Below are positions 33,856-43,053 of a DNA stretch of 64,000 nucleotides, in pieces (the first letter of the stretch is position 1; each line of letters opens with the position of its first letter). A program made the translations under genes and the position numbers. This DNA is from Neoroseomonas marina. Lineage in GTDB: Bacteria > Pseudomonadota > Alphaproteobacteria > Acetobacterales > Acetobacteraceae. Location of the stretch: assembly GCF_012927745.1 (NCBI RefSeq), contig NZ_JABBKX010000002.1, forward strand, positions 310,001 through 374,000. Direction: 5' to 3'. The notes under the pieces were generated by a model that was not told the origin of the DNA, searched no databases, and saw only the letters and a program-made list of their open reading frames with translations.

Positions 33856-34439
33856 TCGTCCTCGGCCTGACCGGCGGGATCGGGATGGGAAAGTCGACCG
33901 CGACGGCGACGTTGCGGCGGCTCGGGGTCCGGGTGTTCGACGCGGATGCGGCGGTGCATCGCCTGCAGGGCCCGGGCGGTCGCGCCGTCCGCCCCATCGG
34001 TGCGGCCTTCCCCGGCACCGTCGCCGGCGGGCGGGTGGACCGCGAGGCGCTGCGCTGGGCCGTGCTCGGCCATCCCGAGGCCATGAAGCGCCTGGAAGGT
34101 ATCGTCTGGCCGCTGGTCCGCGCCGAGGAGCGCCGTTTCCTGGACCGTGCCCGGCGCGATCGCCGGCGCATGGTGGCGCTCGACATTCCCCTGCTGTTCG
34201 AGACCGGCGGGCAGGGGCGTGTGGACAGGGTGGTGGTCGTTTCCGCGCCGGCCGCGGTCCAGCGCATGCGGGTCCTGCGCCGCCCCGGCATGACGGAGGA
34301 GCGCCTGGCCTCCATCCGGGCGCGCCAGATGCCCGACCGCGAGAAGCGCCGCCGCGCGGATCACGTCGTCTTCACCGGCCTCAGCCGCCACTTTGCCCAG
34401 GCGGCGATCCAGCGCCTGGTGAGGACCCTCCTCCGCTAG
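33852..34439 (+). CDS. coaE: Dephospho-CoA kinase
   Basis: 195 aa. It catalyses the last step of coenzyme A synthesis. Seen: P-loop LTGGIGMGKST (residues 6-16), FDADAAVHRL, VALDIPLLFETG and the lid region. It overlaps aroE by 4 bp. Length is normal for bacterial CoaE. Confidence 0.95.
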   Translation: MIVLGLTGGIGMGKSTATATLRRLGVRVFDADAAVHRLQGPGGRAVRPIGAAFPGTVAGGRVDREALRWAVLGHPEAMKRLEGIVWPLVRAEERRFLDRARRDRRRMVALDIPLLFETGGQGRVDRVVVVSAPAAVQRMRVLRRPGMTEERLASIRARQMPDREKRRRADHVVFTGLSRHFAQAAIQRLVRTLLR

Positions 34440-34489
34440 CGCCGCCCGAGGCGGGTGCAGGGTTGGCCGCCCTGCTCTATCCTTGGGCC

Positions 34490-35200
34490 ATGCGCCAGAT
34501 CGTCCTCGACACCGAAACCACCGGCCTCGACCCCGCCCTGGGCGACCGCGTCATCGAGGTCGCCGCGGTCGAGCTGGTCAATCTGCTGCCCACCGGCGCC
34601 ACCTTCCATCGCCTCGTGGATCCCGAACGGGACATTCCCGCCGAGGCGACGCGCGTGCACGGCTTCACCAACGGCGACCTGGCCGGGAAGCCGAAATTCG
34701 CCGAGATCGCGGAAGAGATGCTCGCCTTCCTCGGCGACGCGCCGATCATTGCCCACAACGCGCCTTTCGACTTCGGCTTCCTGGATGCCGAGCTGAAGCG
34801 CTGCGGCCAGCCGGTGCTGGACCGCAGCCGCATGGTCGACAGCCTGATGCTCGCGAAGCAGCGCTATCCCGGCATGCCCAACAGCCTCGATGCGCTGTGC
34901 CGGCGGCTCGGCGTCGACAACTCCATGCGGTCCTCGCACAACGCCATCCTGGACTGCACGCTGCTGGCCCAGGTCTACCTCGAACTGATGGGCGGCAAGC
35001 AGCCGGGCTTCGAGCTCGCGGCGTCGCTCGCGGTCGGCCGCGCGGCGATGGGGGGCGAAGCGCAGGTGGAATGGGTTCCCTGCCCCATCGTCGTCCCCGC
35101 CGATCGCGCCGCCGCGCACGCGGCCTTCATCGCCGCCAAGGTGAAGGACGCCCTGTGGCTGAAGCCGCCCTTCGCGCCGGCGCCCGCCGAGCCCGGCTGA
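34490..35200 (+). CDS. dnaQ: DNA polymerase III epsilon subunit (3'-5' exonuclease)
   Basis: 236 aa. It is the proofreading exonuclease of the replicative polymerase. The DEDDh active-site motifs are visible: DTETTG (residues 7-12), HNAPFDFGFLD, and SSHNAILDC at the third motif with His and Asp. The C-terminal part beyond residue 180 would contact the alpha subunit. It is convergent with hemE, 12 bp away, and close to oriC. Confidence 0.95.
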   Translation: MRQIVLDTETTGLDPALGDRVIEVAAVELVNLLPTGATFHRLVDPERDIPAEATRVHGFTNGDLAGKPKFAEIAEEMLAFLGDAPIIAHNAPFDFGFLDAELKRCGQPVLDRSRMVDSLMLAKQRYPGMPNSLDALCRRLGVDNSMRSSHNAILDCTLLAQVYLELMGGKQPGFELAASLAVGRAAMGGEAQVEWVPCPIVVPADRAAAHAAFIAAKVKDALWLKPPFAPAPAEPG

Positions 35201-35212
35201 CCGGGCCGCGCC

Positions 35213-36271
35213 TCAGGCGGATCGCAGGATCCGCATCAGCGCGGTGACATGTTCCGGCGGCGTCTGCGGGACGATGCCATGGCCGAGATTGAAGATGTAG
35301 GGCCGGCCGCGCATCGCCGCGAGGATGGAGCGGGTTTCCGCCTCGAGCGCCGCGCCGCCGGCGACCAGGGCCAGCGGATCGAGGTTGCCCTGCAGCGCCA
35401 TGGTCGCCGGCACGGCCTGGGCGGCCCAGCGCGGATCCATCGAGGTGTCCATCGCCGTGGCGTCGACCCCGGCACGCGCGGCGTAATCCGCCAGCAGCGG
35501 TCCCGCGAGGCGCGGGAAGCCGATGATCGGGATCCCTGGGCAGCGACGCCGCAGGTTCCGCGTGATGGACGCCGTCGGTTCGATCACCCAGCGCCGGAAC
35601 TGGCCCGGCGAGAGCATCCCGGCCCAGGAATCGAACAGCATCAGCGCCTCGGCGCCGGCTTCGACCTGCGCGACCAGGTATTCCGTCGTCGCATCCTGCA
35701 GCGTGCGGATCAGCCGGCCGAACAGCGCCGGATCGGCGTAGGCGAGTCCGCGGGCGGCCGGGAATTCCTTGCTGCCCTTTCCCTCGAGCATGTAGCAGGC
35801 GACCGTGAAGCAGCCGCCGGCGAAGCCGATGAGCGTGGTCCGGGGCGCCTCGGCCGCGAGCCCCGCCCGGACCCGGGAGACCGTCTCCATCACCGGCGCC
35901 GCACGCTCCACCACCAGCGAGGGATCGAGCGCGGCGATCGCCTCGGGCGTTCGCAGCGGTTCGAGCAACGGGCCTTCGCCCTCGGCGAAGCGCAGGGGCT
36001 GCCCCAGCGCCCAGGGGATCATCAGGATGTCCGAGAACAGGATGGCGGCTTCCATCCCGTAGCGCCGGATCGGCTGGAGCGTGACCTCGGCCGCGAGCTC
36101 GGGCGTGGTGCAGAGCGCGATGAAGTCGCCGGCCTGGGCCCTGACCTGGCGGTATTCCGGCAGGTAGCGCCCGGCCTGGCGCATCAGCCAGGCGGGGGGT
36201 GGCCAGACCGCCTCCCCGGCAAGGGTGCGCAGAAGGGGCTTGGCCGGCACGGCGGGACGTTCGCTCTCCAT
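35213..36271 (-). CDS. hemE: Uroporphyrinogen decarboxylase
   Basis: 352 aa. It removes four carboxyl groups from uroporphyrinogen III. Seen: WLMRQAGRYLPEYR (the first family signature), FSDILMIPWALG, the GFAGGCFTVACYMLEG block, and GHGIVPQTPPEHV. The gene is transcribed away from oriC; its 5' end borders the origin region, the same placement as in Caulobacter and Rickettsia. Confidence 0.97.
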   Translation of the reverse strand: MESERPAVPAKPLLRTLAGEAVWPPPAWLMRQAGRYLPEYRQVRAQAGDFIALCTTPELAAEVTLQPIRRYGMEAAILFSDILMIPWALGQPLRFAEGEGPLLEPLRTPEAIAALDPSLVVERAAPVMETVSRVRAGLAAEAPRTTLIGFAGGCFTVACYMLEGKGSKEFPAARGLAYADPALFGRLIRTLQDATTEYLVAQVEAGAEALMLFDSWAGMLSPGQFRRWVIEPTASITRNLRRRCPGIPIIGFPRLAGPLLADYAARAGVDATAMDTSMDPRWAAQAVPATMALQGNLDPLALVAGGAALEAETRSILAAMRGRPYIFNLGHGIVPQTPPEHVTALMRILRSA

Positions 36272-36570
36272 CGCCTACCCTTCGCAAAGAAATAGGATTC
36301 AAGGAAGTGATGGAGGCTTGTAGGGCCTGTGGATGACGGGGACGCAAGCTGTCCGCCGGCGCCCCACATGGCTGTCCACAGGGGCCGAGCTGCCCGGGTG
36401 GCAGGTCCGGCGGGGCCTGCGGCCCCTTGTCCACGATTCCGGCAACGTCGTCGGGGGAACCATCCGGGGTTGTCCGGAAGCGTGCGCGCCATGCCGGTCT
36501 TCCCCCGGAGGGCGCTCCAGGCTGGAATCCACCCCCGTTATCCACACGGATTCACGCTATTCTCCCCGCG
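36272..36570. other. oriC: Chromosomal replication origin (oriC)
   Basis: 299 bp without genes between hemE (-) and PPSR (+), the known origin site in alphaproteobacteria such as Caulobacter and Rickettsia. DnaA boxes: perfect TTATCCACA at 36538-36546; TCATCCACA on the minus strand at 36328-36336 (one mismatch); CTGTCCACA at 36372-36380 and TTGTCCACG at 36427-36435 (two mismatches each). GANTC sites, targets of CcrM methylation, occur at 36296, 36435, 36525 and 36549. The stretch 36288-36315 is relatively AT-rich for this genome and could be an unwinding element. parABS and aroE-coaE-dnaQ-maf nearby support the call. Confidence 0.88.
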
Positions 36571-37467
36571 ATGCCCAAGCGAACCATCAACCTGCACCTC
36601 GTGTCGGACTCGACCGGGGACACGCTCAACTCGATCGCGCGGGCGACGCTCGCCCGTTTCGACGATCATCACGTCATCCATCACCGCTGGTCCCTGGTGC
36701 GATCGCGCCTCCAGCTCGACCGGGTCCTCGAGGGGATCGAGCACGACCCCGGGCCGGTGCTCTACACCCTGGTGGATTCCAGCCTGCGCCTCGCGCTCGA
36801 GGAAACCTGCGGGCGCCTCGGCGTGCAGAGCTTCTCGCCGCTCGACCCGGTGATGGACCTGCTCCAGGGGGCGATCGGGGCCCGGGCGAAGGAAAAGCGG
36901 GCGGCCCAACACGTCATGGACGCCGACTATTTCCGCCGCATCGACGCGATGCACTACGTGCTGTCCCACGACGACGGGCAGGGCACGCTCGGCATCAGGG
37001 ATGCGGATGTGGTGTTGGTGGGCGTGTCGCGGTCGTCCAAGACTCCCACCTGCTTCTATCTGGCGAACCGCGGCATCAAGGCGGCGAACGTGCCGATCGT
37101 GCCGGGTGCGCCCTTGCCCGAAGCGCTCGAGAATCCGCCTTGTCCCGTGGTCGGCCTGCATATCGACGTGAACGCCCTGATCGACATCCGGCGGCATCGG
37201 CTGAAGATCATCGGCGCGGCTGGCGTCCGGCAGGACGCGACCGATTACGTGGACCCCGAGGCCGTGAAGGCGGAGATCGTCGCCGCCCGGCGGCTGTGCA
37301 CCGCGCGCGGCTGGCCCGTCATCGACGTCACGCGCCGCAGCATCGAGGAGACGGCCGCGACCATCCTGCAGCTGATGGACGCCTGGCACGCCCGGCGGAA
37401 GGACAACGTCGCCCCGCATCTGCCGGAAGATCCGGCCGCGGCCGTGCTGGGCCAGCCGGGCACATGA
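36571..37467 (+). CDS. Pyruvate, phosphate dikinase regulatory protein (PPSR, DUF299)
   Basis: 298 aa. This bifunctional kinase/phosphorylase of the DUF299 family uses ADP to phosphorylate, and phosphate to reactivate, pyruvate phosphate dikinase or PEP synthase. Seen: the N-terminal [47 protein letters not shown] with its P-loop-like part, and the C-terminal [14 protein letters not shown] 36571 is 24 bp after the perfect DnaA box of oriC. It corresponds to the gene next to Cori in Caulobacter. The stop overlaps maf (ATGA). Confidence 0.95.
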   Translation: MPKRTINLHLVSDSTGDTLNSIARATLARFDDHHVIHHRWSLVRSRLQLDRVLEGIEHDPGPVLYTLVDSSLRLALEETCGRLGVQSFSPLDPVMDLLQGAIGARAKEKRAAQHVMDADYFRRIDAMHYVLSHDDGQGTLGIRDADVVLVGVSRSSKTPTCFYLANRGIKAANVPIVPGAPLPEALENPPCPVVGLHIDVNALIDIRRHRLKIIGAAGVRQDATDYVDPEAVKAEIVAARRLCTARGWPVIDVTRRSIEETAATILQLMDAWHARRKDNVAPHLPEDPAAAVLGQPGT

Positions 37468-38075
37468 TGCAGGCGGCAGCGCCGCGGGTCGTCCTCGCTT
37501 CCGCATCCACCGCGAGGCGGGCGGTGCTGGACGGCGCCGGCCTGCGTTTCGAGGCCCAGCCGGCCGCCGTGGACGAGGCCGAGATCAAGGCCGCAGCGCA
37601 GGCGGAGGGCATCCCGCCGGCCGATGCCGCGCTGATGCTGGCCGACGCCAAGGCCGAGCGCATCGCCCGCCGCGACCCCGAGGCGCTGGTGATCGGTTGC
37701 GACCAGTTGCTCGTCTGCGAAGGCGCCTGGTTCGACAAGCCCGCCGATCTGGCGGCCGCGCGGGTGCAGCTTCAGGCCCTGCGCGGCAGGACGCACGACC
37801 TCGTCACGGCGATGGTCTGCCATCGCCACGGCGGGCGCATATGGCAGCACGTCGCGGTACCGCGCATGACGATGCGGGACTTCAGCGGCGCGTTCCTCGA
37901 CGCCTACCTGGATGCCGAGGGCGAGGTGCTGACCCGATCGGTCGGCGCCTATCGGCTGGAAGGGCCCGGCGCACAGCTCTTCGCCCGCATCCAGGGCGAC
38001 CACACGGCCATCCTGGGCCTGCCGCTGTTGCCTCTGCTCGGCTTCCTGCGTCAGCACGGCGTGCTGGGAGTCTGA
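37464..38075 (+). CDS. maf: Maf family nucleoside-triphosphate pyrophosphatase
   Basis: 203 aa. The Maf family hydrolyses non-canonical or modified NTPs. Seen: [16 protein letters not shown] (a variant of the ASxSxRR motif), the acidic [22 protein letters not shown] and the C-terminal [18 protein letters not shown]. The loop contains Gln (GCDQ) as in YceF/YhdE-type Maf proteins, and the exact nucleotide preference is not decided. Two adjacent in-frame ATGs (37464, 37467) exist; the first overlaps the PPSR stop. The PPSR-maf pair is the usual right side of the alphaproteobacterial origin. Confidence 0.92.
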   Translation: MMQAAAPRVVLASASTARRAVLDGAGLRFEAQPAAVDEAEIKAAAQAEGIPPADAALMLADAKAERIARRDPEALVIGCDQLLVCEGAWFDKPADLAAARVQLQALRGRTHDLVTAMVCHRHGGRIWQHVAVPRMTMRDFSGAFLDAYLDAEGEVLTRSVGAYRLEGPGAQLFARIQGDHTAILGLPLLPLLGFLRQHGVLGV

Positions 38076-38112
38076 TCGTCGCGGTTCGGGGGCCGGCGCC
38101 GGACGATTTCCG

Positions 38113-38433
38113 TCAGAGCACCGCCCTGACCACCAGCATCGCGAGAAGCCCCGTCATCAGGGCGAGCAGAAGGCGTTGGCGCATCGCGAGGCAGGCGGCG
38201 ACGCCGACCGCAAGCCCGGCCAGGCGCGCGACCAGCGGCACCTCGGCCATGGCACCGGCCGGCGCGACGATGGCAAGGGCGACGAAGGCCGCAAGCGTCG
38301 CCTGCGCGACCGCCGTCGCCCAGGCGATCAGCGGATGGTCCGCCGCGAGACCGCCGGCCAGCCACACGCCGGCGAGCCGCAGCCCCAGGCAGGCGGCGGC
38401 GGTCAGCAGGAGGGCGAGGTCAGCCTCGGCCAC
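38113..38433 (-). CDS. azlD: AzlD-type branched-chain amino acid exporter small subunit
   Basis: 106 aa from a GTG at 38433, overlapping azlC by 14 bp. It has four hydrophobic segments and the AzlD-family length. AzlC and AzlD together form a branched-chain amino acid exporter of the LIV-E type. The call depends partly on the neighbour. Confidence 0.82.
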   Translation of the reverse strand: MAEADLALLLTAAACLGLRLAGVWLAGGLAADHPLIAWATAVAQATLAAFVALAIVAPAGAMAEVPLVARLAGLAVGVAACLAMRQRLLLALMTGLLAMLVVRAVL

Positions 38434-39112
38434 GGCGCCGCCCCAGCAGGAAGGCCGCGGTTCCGCCGACCAGCCCGGCGGCCAGCAGCGCCATCGAGGC
38501 CGGCAGCACCGCGGCGAGCGAGGCCGCGGCCGCGCCGCACAGCACCGCCCGTCGCGGCGCCGGCTTGTCGAGGTCGCCGGCCAGCAGCAGCGCGTAGTAG
38601 AGCGGATTGACGAAGATGAGTGCGGCCCTGGCCTCGGGCCCGAGCGCGCCGGCCACATAGTAGCCCGACAGCGCGGCGAAACCAGCCACCACCCAGGAGG
38701 TCAGGCCGAAACCGAGGAACCAGCCGACGCGGCCCGGCCGCTCGATGGCCGGCAGCGCCCGCATGGCGGCTGCCCAGGGCGTGATGGCGATGAAAGGCAC
38801 CGCCGGCAGCAGCCGCAGTCGCGATCCGGATGACAGGACCGGCGCGATCGAGACGGCCATGGGCAGGAAGCGCGCATTCACCGCGACGGCGCCCATCACC
38901 GCCGTGCCGACGCCGCCGGCCCAGCCGAGGGTCGCCGCCTGCACCAGGATCAGCTGGCCCGGCATGCCATAGATCCCCCAGCAGGCCAGCACGGCCCAGG
39001 CGGGGGAAAGCCCGGCCTCGCGGACCGCGGCACCGAAGGCAAGAAAGGTCGCCGCCATGGCGACCCCGGCCGCGCCGAGGGCCTCGCGCAGGCCCGGAAG
39101 GAACGCCTTCAT
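38420..39112 (-). CDS. azlC: AzlC-type branched-chain amino acid exporter large subunit
   Basis: 230 aa. Five to six membrane helices; conserved AzlC features [17 protein letters not shown] and [12 protein letters not shown] are visible, and [13 protein letters not shown] is characteristic. It would export leucine, isoleucine, valine or analogues with AzlD. ATG 39112 is used; upstream in-frame sequence lacks plausible membrane-protein character. The pair is divergent from hisA and convergent with maf. Confidence 0.87.
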   Translation of the reverse strand: MKAFLPGLREALGAAGVAMAATFLAFGAAVREAGLSPAWAVLACWGIYGMPGQLILVQAATLGWAGGVGTAVMGAVAVNARFLPMAVSIAPVLSSGSRLRLLPAVPFIAITPWAAAMRALPAIERPGRVGWFLGFGLTSWVVAGFAALSGYYVAGALGPEARAALIFVNPLYYALLLAGDLDKPAPRRAVLCGAAAASLAAVLPASMALLAAGLVGGTAAFLLGRRRGRG

Positions 39113-39331
39113 CGGCGTCCTGGCCCTGCCTGGCCCCGCGGGCCGCCGGGGCCCGGTTTCGCGGGGGGCATCGCGACGCCCATGCGGGCCTGCGGCCCTG
39201 CGGGCCGCCCGATCGTGTATCCGGGGAGGCAACTCACCGGACCATGCTGCCACGCCCATCCCGACGCGCCAGCCTTGACGGCACCCCGTCCGGCGCGTTT
39301 CTGCCCCGCGCGCATCGAGGGACCACCGGCC

Positions 39332-40060
39332 GTGACACTGACGCTCTATCCCGCCATCGACCTGAAGGGCGGTCAGGTCGTGCGTCTCAAGCGCGGGGAG
39401 ATGGACCAGGCGACGGTCTATGCCGACGATCCCGGCGCGCAGGCGCGGTCCTTCGTCGAGGCCGGCTTCGCCTGGGTGCATGTCGTCGACTTGGACGGCG
39501 CATTCGCCGGCAAGCCTGCGAATGCCGAGGCGGTGCGCGGCATCCTCGCCGCCGTGCTGGGGGCCAAGGTGCAACTCGGCGGCGGCATCCGCACCATGGC
39601 GGTGGCCGAGGCCTGGCTCGCGGCCGGCGTGACGCGGATCATCCTCGGCAGCGCGGCGGTGAAGGATCCGGATTTCGCGCGGGCCGCCTGCAAGGCCTTT
39701 CCCGGCCGTGTCGCGCTCGGCATCGATGCACGGGACGGCATGGTCGCGACCGAAGGCTGGGCCGAGACCAGCGACGTCAGCGCGACCGAACTCGCCCGGC
39801 GGTTCGAGGACGCCGGCGCGGCGGCGGTGATCTACACCGACATCGCCCGCGACGGGATGCTCGGCGGCGTGAACGTCGCCGCGACGGCCGCGCTCGCCCG
39901 CGCCGTGGCCCTGCCGATCATCGCCTCGGGCGGCGTCGCCGGCGTCGAGGACCTGGTGGCCCTGCGCGAAGCCAAGGCCGGCATCGAGGGCGCGATCATC
40001 GGACGGGCGCTCTACGACGGGCGGATCGATCCGAGGGCTGCGCTGGCGGCGGCGGGCTGA
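39332..40060 (+). CDS. hisA: 1-(5-phosphoribosyl)-5-[(5-phosphoribosylamino)methylideneamino]imidazole-4-carboxamide isomerase
   Basis: 242 aa from GTG 39332, with GAGGGA upstream. HisA catalyses the ProFAR to PRFAR Amadori rearrangement in histidine synthesis. Seen: [17 protein letters not shown] with the catalytic Asp, [33 protein letters not shown] with the second Asp, and ASGGVAG. It is separated from hisF and hisE by the DoxX and Ser-rich genes, so the histidine genes are split here. Confidence 0.95.
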   Translation: MTLTLYPAIDLKGGQVVRLKRGEMDQATVYADDPGAQARSFVEAGFAWVHVVDLDGAFAGKPANAEAVRGILAAVLGAKVQLGGGIRTMAVAEAWLAAGVTRIILGSAAVKDPDFARAACKAFPGRVALGIDARDGMVATEGWAETSDVSATELARRFEDAGAAAVIYTDIARDGMLGGVNVAATAALARAVALPIIASGGVAGVEDLVALREAKAGIEGAIIGRALYDGRIDPRAALAAAG

Positions 40061-40207
40061 CGGACATTCGACGGCTGGCCATCACAGGTGCGGCATTGCC
40101 CCGCATCCGGCTGGCGGAACATTCCGACGCATGGTTCGCTTCTCGCGTCAGCCGTGGCATCGGCCTGACCGGTACCCCAGCGCATCGCACCCTGTCACGG
40201 AGCCTCC

Positions 40208-40618
40208 ATGTCGCGTCTCGCCGCCTTCGTCCGGACCTTCCAGCCGCTCATGCTCAGCCTGCTCCGCATCATGGTCGGCCTGGTGCTGCTGCAATACGGG
40301 CTGAGCAAGCTGTTCGGCTTCCCCGCCGCCGCCCCAGGCGGGTCGGCCTTCCCCGGCCAGGTGGTCTTCTCCGGCGTGCTCGAGACGGTGGCGGGCGTGA
40401 TGCTCGTGCTCGGCTTCTTCACCCGCCCGGCGGCCTTCATCATGGCCGGCTACATGGCCGTGGCCTATTTCTGGATCCACCAGCCGCGGGATTTCTTCCC
40501 CGCGCGCAACGGCGGCAACCTGTCGATCCTGTTCTGCTTCTGCTTCCTCTACCTGACCACGGCGGGGAGCGGCCCGCTCGGGCTCGACCGCATCCTCGGC
40601 CGCGGCGGAAAGGCCTGA
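40208..40618 (+). CDS. DoxX family membrane protein
   Basis: 136 aa, four membrane helices. The DoxX fold is shown by LLRIMVGLVLLQYGLSKLFG, the conserved GxxLxLGFxTRPAA stretch (VMLVLGFFTRPAAF) and GPLGLDRIL at the end. Function in this family is mostly unknown; some members take part in thiosulfate or thiol redox. It lies between hisA and hisF, with no evident histidine role. Confidence 0.88.
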   Translation: MSRLAAFVRTFQPLMLSLLRIMVGLVLLQYGLSKLFGFPAAAPGGSAFPGQVVFSGVLETVAGVMLVLGFFTRPAAFIMAGYMAVAYFWIHQPRDFFPARNGGNLSILFCFCFLYLTTAGSGPLGLDRILGRGGKA

Positions 40619-40628
40619 TCGTCGGTCG

Positions 40629-41036
40629 TCATTCCGAACTGCTGCTTCCGCCGGTGTCGGACGAACCGCCCCCGCTGTCCGAGGATCCGCTGCTGCTGCT
40701 GCCGTCGGACGACCCGCTTCCGCCGTCCGACCCGCCGCTGAACCAGGACGACCAGGCGGAGCCGCTTTCGGTCCGCTTCTCCTCCTGCGACATCACGACA
40801 AAGGCGGCCCCGGCCGCCGCCCCTGCGGACGCGTTGTTGCCCGAGGACGTGTCGCTCGACCCGTTGCTGTCCTCGCGGTCGTCGTCGCGCTCGTCCTGCC
40901 GCGACTGGCCGCGCCGGGCGAGCACCCGGTCATAGGCCGCGCGCTTGCGGGGGCCCCACCAGAAGCGGGGGCTGCCGCGCGCGATCTCCTCCTCGGTGAA
41001 GGTGAAGCCGTCCTCGACCACGCCATATCCGCGCAT
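40629..41036 (-). CDS. Hypothetical protein with Ser/Gly-rich tail
   Basis: 135 aa. The first ~50 residues are mixed (EEEIARGSPRFWWGPRKRAAYDRVLARRGQ), followed by an acidic-Ser segment, a short hydrophobic stretch (AGAAAGAAFVVM, too weak for a sure membrane helix) and a Ser/Gly/Asp-rich C-terminus. No family is recognised. ATG at 41036. It is convergent with DoxX, 10 bp apart. The N-terminal sequence is non-repetitive and codon use is host-like, which favours a real gene. Confidence 0.55.
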   Translation of the reverse strand: MRGYGVVEDGFTFTEEEIARGSPRFWWGPRKRAAYDRVLARRGQSRQDERDDDREDSNGSSDTSSGNNASAGAAAGAAFVVMSQEEKRTESGSAWSSWFSGGSDGGSGSSDGSSSSGSSDSGGGSSDTGGSSSSE

Positions 41037-41163
41037 CTGACCCGCCCTCCGGGCACAAGGCTTTACTTGACCGGCGCATCATTCCGCCTCACTCGCTCCT
41101 GTTTCCAGTGTCGCGGCGCACATCGCGCCGAAGCGCGCACAAGCAGAAAGGTCATCCGGTCCG

Positions 41164-41940
41164 GTGCTCGCCCTCCGTGTCATCCCTTGCCTCGACGTGA
41201 AGGACGGCCGCGTCGTGAAGGGCGTGAACTTCGTCGAACTGCGCGATGCCGGCGACCCGGTGGAGCAGGCGCGCGCCTATGACGCCGAGGGCGCGGACGA
41301 GGTCACCTTCCTCGACATCACCGCCAGCCACGAGAACCGGGACACCATCCTCGACGTCGTCTCGCGCACGGCCGCCGAGGTCTTCATTCCGCTGACCGTC
41401 GGCGGCGGCGTGCGGAGCGTGGAGGATGCGCGGCGGCTGCTGCTGGCCGGCGCGGACAAGGTCTCGATCAATTCCGCCGCCGTCGCCGATCCCGACCTGG
41501 TGCGCCGCTGTGCCGAGGCCTTCGGCAGCCAGGCGATCGTCGTCGCCATCGACGCGCGGAAGAAGGCAACGGGCGAGGGCTGGGAAGTCTTCACCCATGG
41601 CGGCCGCCGCGGCACCGGCATCGACGCGGTGGAATGGGCGAAGCAGGTCCAGGCGCTCGGCGCCGGGGAGATCCTGCTGACCTCGATGGACCGCGACGGC
41701 ACCAAGCAGGGCTTCGACCTGCCGCTGACGCGCGCGGTCCGCGCCGCGATCCGACTGCCCATCGTCGCCTCGGGCGGCGTTGGCGCACCGGGGCATTTCG
41801 TCGAAGGCGCGAAGGCCGGCGCGACCGGCCTGCTCGCCGCCAGCGTGTTCCATTACGGGGAATTCAGCATCGCCGACGCCAAGGCCGCGCTCGCCGCGGC
41901 GGGGCTGCCGGTGCGCCGGACCCTGAAGGCCGGGGAGTAG
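41164..41940 (+). CDS. hisF: Imidazole glycerol phosphate synthase subunit HisF
   Basis: 258 aa from GTG 41164. It is the cyclase subunit of IGP synthase, using ammonia from HisH to make IGP and AICAR. Seen: [18 protein letters not shown] with the catalytic Asp, [42 protein letters not shown] with the second Asp and [11 protein letters not shown]. hisH is not in the window. hisE follows after 5 bp. Confidence 0.96.
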   Translation: MLALRVIPCLDVKDGRVVKGVNFVELRDAGDPVEQARAYDAEGADEVTFLDITASHENRDTILDVVSRTAAEVFIPLTVGGGVRSVEDARRLLLAGADKVSINSAAVADPDLVRRCAEAFGSQAIVVAIDARKKATGEGWEVFTHGGRRGTGIDAVEWAKQVQALGAGEILLTSMDRDGTKQGFDLPLTRAVRAAIRLPIVASGGVGAPGHFVEGAKAGATGLLAASVFHYGEFSIADAKAALAAAGLPVRRTLKAGE

Positions 41941-41945
41941 GGCGC

Positions 41946-42515
41946 ATGGCCAAGGCAGAGAAGAAGAAGGTCGCCAAGAAGGCGCCGCCGAAGACGGCCG
42001 CGACCAAGAAGAAGGTCGCGGCCAAGAAGAAGGTGAAGGTGCCGGTGCCCGCGGTGGTGCGTGCCACCAAGGCCGCGGCCAAGGCAAAGCTGCCCAAGCC
42101 GGTGAAGAAGGCCGACAAGCGCCTGCTCGCCCCGCTGATGCCCTCGATCGAGGGCGCCGACGCCGCCATCCTCGATCGCCTGTGGCAGGTGGTGGAGGAC
42201 CGGCGGAACGCGGGCGACACCATGGCCTCCCATTCGGCCCGCCTGATCGCCCGCGGCACCGCCAAGGTCGCGCAGAAGCTCGGCGAGGAAGCGGTAGAAT
42301 GCGTGATCGAGGCCGCGACCGGCAATCGTTCGGCGACGGTGCTCGAGAGCGCGGACCTGCTCTATCACCTCGTCGTCGTCTGGGTGGATGCCGGCATCCG
42401 CCCGCTGGAGGTGTGGACTGAGCTCGCGCGGCGCCAGGGCATTTCCGGCATTGCCGAGAAGGCTGCCCGTCCGCAGGGCATCATCCGCGCGGCGGGGACC
42501 ACGAAGCTGCCATGA
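41946..42515 (+). CDS. hisE: Phosphoribosyl-ATP pyrophosphatase with Lys/Ala-rich N-terminal tail
   Basis: 189 aa, against about 90-110 for a normal HisE. The C-terminal ~125 residues form the HisE domain: [35 protein letters not shown] (signature KLGEEAVE at 111-118), and [13 protein letters not shown]. The first ~58 residues are a Lys/Ala/Pro repeat ([20 protein letters not shown]) like histone-H1-type tails of bacterial nucleoid proteins. ATG 41946 is the first start after hisF. It overlaps the GNAT gene by ATGA. The tail may bind nucleic acid or be a translated linker with no function. Confidence 0.9.
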   Translation: MAKAEKKKVAKKAPPKTAATKKKVAAKKKVKVPVPAVVRATKAAAKAKLPKPVKKADKRLLAPLMPSIEGADAAILDRLWQVVEDRRNAGDTMASHSARLIARGTAKVAQKLGEEAVECVIEAATGNRSATVLESADLLYHLVVVWVDAGIRPLEVWTELARRQGISGIAEKAARPQGIIRAAGTTKLP

Positions 42516-43012
42516 GCATGGCGCTGCGTCCCGCGCGAGCGGAGGATGCGGCGGCGATCGACGCGCTGCTGCGCGCCGCCTTCGGCGGTGAGGCGGAAGC
42601 GCGTCTCGTGGGCCTGCTCCGTGCGGAAGGCGCGGTGGTCGCGGAACTCGTCGCGGAGCAGGCGGGCGTCATCCTCGGCCAGGTGATGTTCACCTGGGCG
42701 CCGGTCGGCGCGGCACGCGTGGCGGCACTGGCGCCACTGGCCGTCGCCGAGGTCGCGCGGCGCCAGGGCACCGGCGCTGCGCTGGTGCGCGAGGGGCTGG
42801 CGCGCTGTGCCGCGGCCGGGGCGACGGCGGCCCATGTGCTGGGTGAGCCCGCCTATTACGGCCGCTTCGGCTTCCGCGCCGCGCAAGGCATCACCGGCGC
42901 GCCATGGTGCGGCCACCCGGCCTTCCAGGTCCTGACGCTGGTCCCGGACGCACCGCCGCCGCAGGGTGAGGTGCGCTATGCGCAGGCCTTCGCCGCGCTG
43001 GGCGACGCGTAG
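42512..43012 (+). CDS. GNAT family N-acetyltransferase
   Basis: 166 aa. It has the acetyl-CoA-binding motif A region [20 protein letters not shown] and the [15 protein letters not shown] motif of the YhbS-like GNAT group. The substrate is unknown. The start forms ATGA with the hisE stop, so it is probably co-expressed with hisF-hisE. It does not resemble known histidine enzymes. Confidence 0.88.
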   Translation: MSMALRPARAEDAAAIDALLRAAFGGEAEARLVGLLRAEGAVVAELVAEQAGVILGQVMFTWAPVGAARVAALAPLAVAEVARRQGTGAALVREGLARCAAAGATAAHVLGEPAYYGRFGFRAAQGITGAPWCGHPAFQVLTLVPDAPPPQGEVRYAQAFAALGDA

Positions 43013-43053
43013 GCCGAGCCCGGCCTCCGCGCCCAGGTCGGCGCCCCTTCCGG

